Assembly: GCA_964535315.1 (NCBI GenBank)
Contig: CAZHTS010000003.1
Location: forward strand, 1-64,000
Direction of reading: 5' to 3'
Length of the DNA: 64,000 bases
Origin: CAZHTS01 sp964535315
GTDB lineage: Bacteria; Chloroflexota; Anaerolineae; Anaerolineales; Anaerolineaceae
The notes under the pieces are model-generated. The model saw nothing but the letters and a program-made list of their open reading frames with translations. It ran no database searches and had not been told where the DNA came from. A program made the translations under genes and the position numbers. Shown piece after piece: positions 60,564 through 64,000 of the stretch. Position 1 is the stretch's first letter. The number at the start of each line of letters is the position of its first letter.

Positions 60564-61763
60564 TTATTCCTCGACAAAGTTGGCAGAGGCGGTCATGTTC
60601 CAGCGCAGCCGTTCATCCTGCTGATCCAACGTAATCACCACCTTGTAGGTGATATCGCCCTGTTTGTTCTGTCCCAGCGCCTGGATGCGCTCTACCTTCC
60701 CGCTCAGTTCCAGCCCGGGGATGGCGTCCAGCGTGATCTTCACCGGCCCGCCAACCTTCACCCGCACCACGTCCAGTTCGGTCAGATCGGTCGTCTCCAC
60801 CTGCCAGGTCGCCATGTCCGCCAGCGTCGCCACCGGCGTGTTCGGCGCCACCCGCTCACCCACCTTCAAGTCGTTGGTCACCACCGTGCCCCCAAACGGC
60901 GCTTCCAGCACCATGTCATCCAGTGTCGCTTTGGCCGCATCCAGCTGCGCCTGGGCGTTCTTGATGCGCGCATCCGCCAGCGCCAGATCGTCCGGGTCCG
61001 GCCCGTTTTTCAATTCGTCAAAATCGCGTTTGGCGGTCGACAGTTCGGCTTCCGCCACCTTCAGGGAGTTATCTGCCACCCCGATTTCCAACGGATCCGG
61101 GTTCTCCAACAACCAGTTGAGGCGTTTTTTGGCGTCATCGCGCATGTCGCGCACCTTGGCCAGTTGCGACAACGCCGCCGCCCGGTTGATATCTTCTTCG
61201 TCATAATTGGCAAAATAAGCAAAGCTGTCTTCGGCGTCTTCGACCGCATCCTGCGCCAGGATGTACTCCGCCCGGGCCTGATCCAGTTTGTCCTGGTCGG
61301 CGCGGCGGTAACGCTTACGCGTCGCCTCTTCTTTGGCGTCGTCCAGCGCCTTTTCTGCCTTCGCCACCCGCAGCGCCGCCTGCGCCCGGGTCACATCCAG
61401 GTTATCGTACAGTTTATCCTTGGCCTGGCGGGCATTGAGCAGTTCCATCTCTGCCGCAGCGATAGAGGCCTTGACCTGCTCTGAACCCTGTAATCGGGCA
61501 ATCGGCTGGCCCTTCTCCACCTGGCTGCCCTCGGGCGCCAGAACTTCTTCCACCACGCCCGCCGTGGCAAAACTCAGGGTGGCATCTTGCAACGGCACCA
61601 CCTCAGCTTCGGCAATCACCCCACCCTCAGCCCGCACCGGGGCCGAAATGGCCGTCGCCTCTGCCGGCGAAGGCGTTTCCGACTGAGCACCACACCCTGC
61701 CAGCCCAAATAACGTGGCAGCTACAACCAACAAACCAACAAGGACGGTCAAACGATTTTTCAT
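60564..61763 (-). CDS. HlyD/MacA-type membrane fusion lipoprotein
   Basis: 399 residues from the ATG at 61763 with GAGGAGAA upstream. Lipobox LAGC near residue 25 (LFGLAGCGA). Barrel-sandwich lipoyl-like half motifs (SFATAGVVEEVLAPEGSQVEKGQPIARL and DDMVLEAPFGGTVVTNDLKVGERV) flank a long helical hairpin (about 95-270) and a beta-barrel end. It should link the FtsX permease encoded just upstream (32 bp away) to an export path. The sortase fusion gene follows 68 bp downstream. Confidence 0.92.
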   Translation of the reverse strand: MKNRLTVLVGLLVVAATLFGLAGCGAQSETPSPAEATAISAPVRAEGGVIAEAEVVPLQDATLSFATAGVVEEVLAPEGSQVEKGQPIARLQGSEQVKASIAAAEMELLNARQAKDKLYDNLDVTRAQAALRVAKAEKALDDAKEEATRKRYRRADQDKLDQARAEYILAQDAVEDAEDSFAYFANYDEEDINRAAALSQLAKVRDMRDDAKKRLNWLLENPDPLEIGVADNSLKVAEAELSTAKRDFDELKNGPDPDDLALADARIKNAQAQLDAAKATLDDMVLEAPFGGTVVTNDLKVGERVAPNTPVATLADMATWQVETTDLTELDVVRVKVGGPVKITLDAIPGLELSGKVERIQALGQNKQGDITYKVVITLDQQDERLRWNMTASANFVEE

Positions 61764-61795
61764 GGCATTTCTCCTCAGTGAACTTTCTGGCATTG

Positions 61796-64000
61796 CTATT
61801 CGTACGCCAGAACATCGCGAACGGTCAAACGGACTGCATTTCGCGCCGGCATAAAACTGGCCAACGTCGAAATGATCAATACCACAATCAACCAGATAAT
61901 AAAACCATCAAACGAGAAGGTCATATTGAGCGGCACGGTCAACAGCGAATACCCAACCGCGTCTCCCAACACCTTACTGATCGGGATGGCCAGCAGAGCG
62001 CCCAGCAGCCAGCTCATGACGCCAATCAGCAACCCTTCAAAAATCACCATACCCAAAATAGTCAGATCCGAAGCTCCAATGGAACGCATCACACCGATTT
62101 CGCGAGTACGTTCCATCACGTTCATGCTCATCGTTCCCATTAACCCCAGCCCCCCCACCAGGGCAATCAGGATAGCCATTGCCATGAGCGCATAGATCAA
62201 CACATCGATCTGCTGCGCCTGCTGTACACGAATCTCAGAGCCAGTCGTAATGCCGGTTGCATTAATACCTTTATCTTTTAACATCTTTTCCAACGCCTTG
62301 CCAACGCGTGTTTCTGTCAACGCGTCCTGTGAGGCAGTGATCACCCGAAACTCGCTGGTCAGGTCAATTTCATCGCGCATCTTGGCCAGGTATTCATTGT
62401 TTGCATAAACAAACGGCGGTTCTACGTTACCCGTCAACACATAGGTACCCACGATCTGCCACTTGCTTTCTTTGCCCTTAATCTTGATCGTAACCGCATC
62501 CCCCACCTTGAGATCCGGGCGTTTCTTCAATAAGTGATTGCCGACCACCAACGCATTCTGATCCTCTGGCAGCAACCAACGCCCTGCAGTCATCACGGGC
62601 TTGATCAACGCCGAACCCGCCGGCGGCGCCCACAATAAGACCTGTACCGAGGTCTTGTCGTCTGACGACATGAGCTGGCCGGTGCTGATCCCCCAGCCTT
62701 CAATCGCAGTAACGTCTGGGATGCGCAAAGCAATCTGCTCGATCTCCTTAATTCGGTACTGTTTATCCAGCGAAACGTTGATGTCCGAAAGGAAATACCC
62801 CAACGTTTTATTAATCTCAACCACAATCGAAGTACGGATATTGAAAATCGCGATAAAGATCGCTCCGCCCAATGTCAAAGTGAACAGGGTCAATGCCAGA
62901 CGCGTCTTGCGCCGGAAAGTGTTGCGCAGCGAAATTAACAACGGGCGAGACAGGAAACGAATGCTTTCTACCATCCGGTCGACCAGGCTCTTGCCAAACT
63001 GCCCGGCCGAAAGGCCATAATTACTGATCGCCTCACGCACCGTCAGGCGCGTGCCGCTGATTACCGGCCCAGCCGCAGCCGCCAAAGGTACCAGCAGCGC
63101 CACAATCAATTGCAGCACCACCGCCACAGGAATAAAACGGAACCCCAACAGGTTGAAGTTCAAGAAAGAAGCCAGCGCACTCGCCAACGAATAGGCCAGA
63201 TAACCGCTTAACGGCGCGGCAATCAAAAAAGCAATGGCCCCATAGCTGAGCACCAGGCCAATATACATGCCAATCAACTGATTGGAATCGGCGCCAATGG
63301 CCTTCATCATCCCAATCTGGCGGATGTGTTGGCTGAGCAAAGCATTCATGGTGTTGACCACCAGAAAAGCGCTTAAAAACACCGCCAACACCCCCAGCCC
63401 CCCCAGGAGGGTCAACATGGCCGCCACAAAACTACCGATCGGGTGTTGCCCAGGCTGATAGACAAAGGTGTAATAGACTTCGCGTCCGCCCTTTTCAATC
63501 TTCTCGGCCACATTTTGTGCGACCCGATTGACATGCGCCTCATTCGACTGGTCGCGCGCTACGGTGATGTACAGCTGGTTATAATCGGCCTCACCGCCCA
63601 GCCAGGTCAGGGTTTCTTCATTAACAAACCCGCTCAGTTGTTGCGAGAAAGCATACGAGAAACCGGTCACGTCATGCACAATGCCCGCCACACGCAATTC
63701 GCGCTGGCGGTTTTCACCGATGGTTACGGTGATTGTATCGCCTTCCCTGGCCGGGATGGCGCTGGCGCCCGAACGCTCAATATAGATTTCATGCAGACCC
63801 AGCGGCGGGAACGCCCCTTCGCCCTCATAACGGATCGTATCGATCTGCATCTGATCGACCGCCGGGATACGCTGGATCGAAATGGGGATCTTTTTTGTTG
63901 CGCCTGCCACCGTGGCCGTGATAGAAGCGCGGCCCTCCGCCGCGCCCACCTCCGGCATTCGTTTGACAATTTCAACCACATCATCATCAAACGACTCCGG
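61796..64000 (-). CDS. FtsX-like ABC transporter permease, two-module type (5' end missing)
   Basis: At least 734 codons, open at the right edge (reads PESFDDDVVEIVKRMPEVG from the edge). Two MacB/FtsX units: a periplasmic part with REGDTITVTIG, helices near NTMNALLSQHIRQIGMMKAIGA, then a second periplasmic part (VGNHLLKKRPDLKVGDAVTI) and MGTMSMNVMERTREIGVMRSIGASDLTILGM with the last three helices. The duplicated layout is the long 8- to 10-helix permease type. Its ATPase should lie beyond the window; the ATPase at 56934 belongs to the other permease. Confidence 0.92.
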   Translation of the reverse strand, partial: PESFDDDVVEIVKRMPEVGAAEGRASITATVAGATKKIPISIQRIPAVDQMQIDTIRYEGEGAFPPLGLHEIYIERSGASAIPAREGDTITVTIGENRQRELRVAGIVHDVTGFSYAFSQQLSGFVNEETLTWLGGEADYNQLYITVARDQSNEAHVNRVAQNVAEKIEKGGREVYYTFVYQPGQHPIGSFVAAMLTLLGGLGVLAVFLSAFLVVNTMNALLSQHIRQIGMMKAIGADSNQLIGMYIGLVLSYGAIAFLIAAPLSGYLAYSLASALASFLNFNLLGFRFIPVAVVLQLIVALLVPLAAAAGPVISGTRLTVREAISNYGLSAGQFGKSLVDRMVESIRFLSRPLLISLRNTFRRKTRLALTLFTLTLGGAIFIAIFNIRTSIVVEINKTLGYFLSDINVSLDKQYRIKEIEQIALRIPDVTAIEGWGISTGQLMSSDDKTSVQVLLWAPPAGSALIKPVMTAGRWLLPEDQNALVVGNHLLKKRPDLKVGDAVTIKIKGKESKWQIVGTYVLTGNVEPPFVYANNEYLAKMRDEIDLTSEFRVITASQDALTETRVGKALEKMLKDKGINATGITTGSEIRVQQAQQIDVLIYALMAMAILIALVGGLGLMGTMSMNVMERTREIGVMRSIGASDLTILGMVIFEGLLIGVMSWLLGALLAIPISKVLGDAVGYSLLTVPLNMTFSFDGFIIWLIVVLIISTLASFMPARNAVRLTVRDVLAYE

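Noticed and set aside
58372..60624. Long plus-strand frames (58372-59328, 59746-60624) opposite the sortase fusion
   Set aside because: Arg/Pro/His-rich shadows of a biased gene.

Overview
The window looks like chromosome from a Chloroflexota (Anaerolineae-type) bacterium. That is an inference from gene content and style: GC-rich coding sequence, TTGACA/TATAAT promoters often with an extended TGnTATAAT -10, thioester alpha-2-macroglobulin, FG-GAP and sortase surface proteins, many receiver/GAF/histidine-kinase fusions, and an MglA/roadblock cluster. No rRNA, CRISPR array, insertion sequence or phage was seen. The only RNA gene is tRNA-Ser(GGA).

Region 1 (1-8.9 kb): a membrane FHA protein, then the most unusual locus of the window, an overlapping gene pair at 1284-5499. 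The first gene is a receiver followed by two histidine-kinase cores. The second is a receiver, an NtrC-like AAA+ domain stripped of its sigma54 loop and DNA-binding domain, a caspase-like (C14) protease with intact His/Cys dyad, and a death-like effector-associated C-terminus. Next come a MarR/nitroreductase unit with two matching operators and an SPFH-domain membrane protein.

Region 2 (9-24.6 kb): a secreted FG-GAP/Calx-beta protein, a 2036-residue alpha-2-macroglobulin, tRNA-Ser, an RsbW/STAS switch pair, an ECF sigma factor with a membrane partner, and a divergent DUF4097 gene. The palindrome between sigma factor and DUF4097 gene supplies a -35 element to each side. Then an isochorismatase-like hydrolase and a YhiN-type flavoprotein.

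Region 3 (24.6-33 kb, minus strand): a tightly overlapping operon SbcD, CNNM-type transporter, SbcC, two GT4 glycosyltransferases, ADP-ribosylglycohydrolase.

Region 4 (33-49 kb): a hybrid kinase, receiver-kinase and C39-like protease operon; DnaK; an NfeD membrane protease; and a seven-gene minus-strand signalling operon (pseudo-receiver kinase, MglA GTPase, three roadblock proteins, ODP-type metallo-beta-lactamase fold, receiver-roadblock fusion) that looks like a polarity or surface-motility switch.

Region 5 (49-64 kb): a zinc-ribbon protein, a broken CPBP-like fragment, an ArsR regulator with small partner, two unknown genes, a B12-binding radical SAM protein, an FtsX/ATPase pair, a YjdF protein behind a leader terminator (possible riboswitch), a beta-helix/LPATG/sortase fusion, and a membrane-fusion lipoprotein with an FtsX permease that runs off the window.
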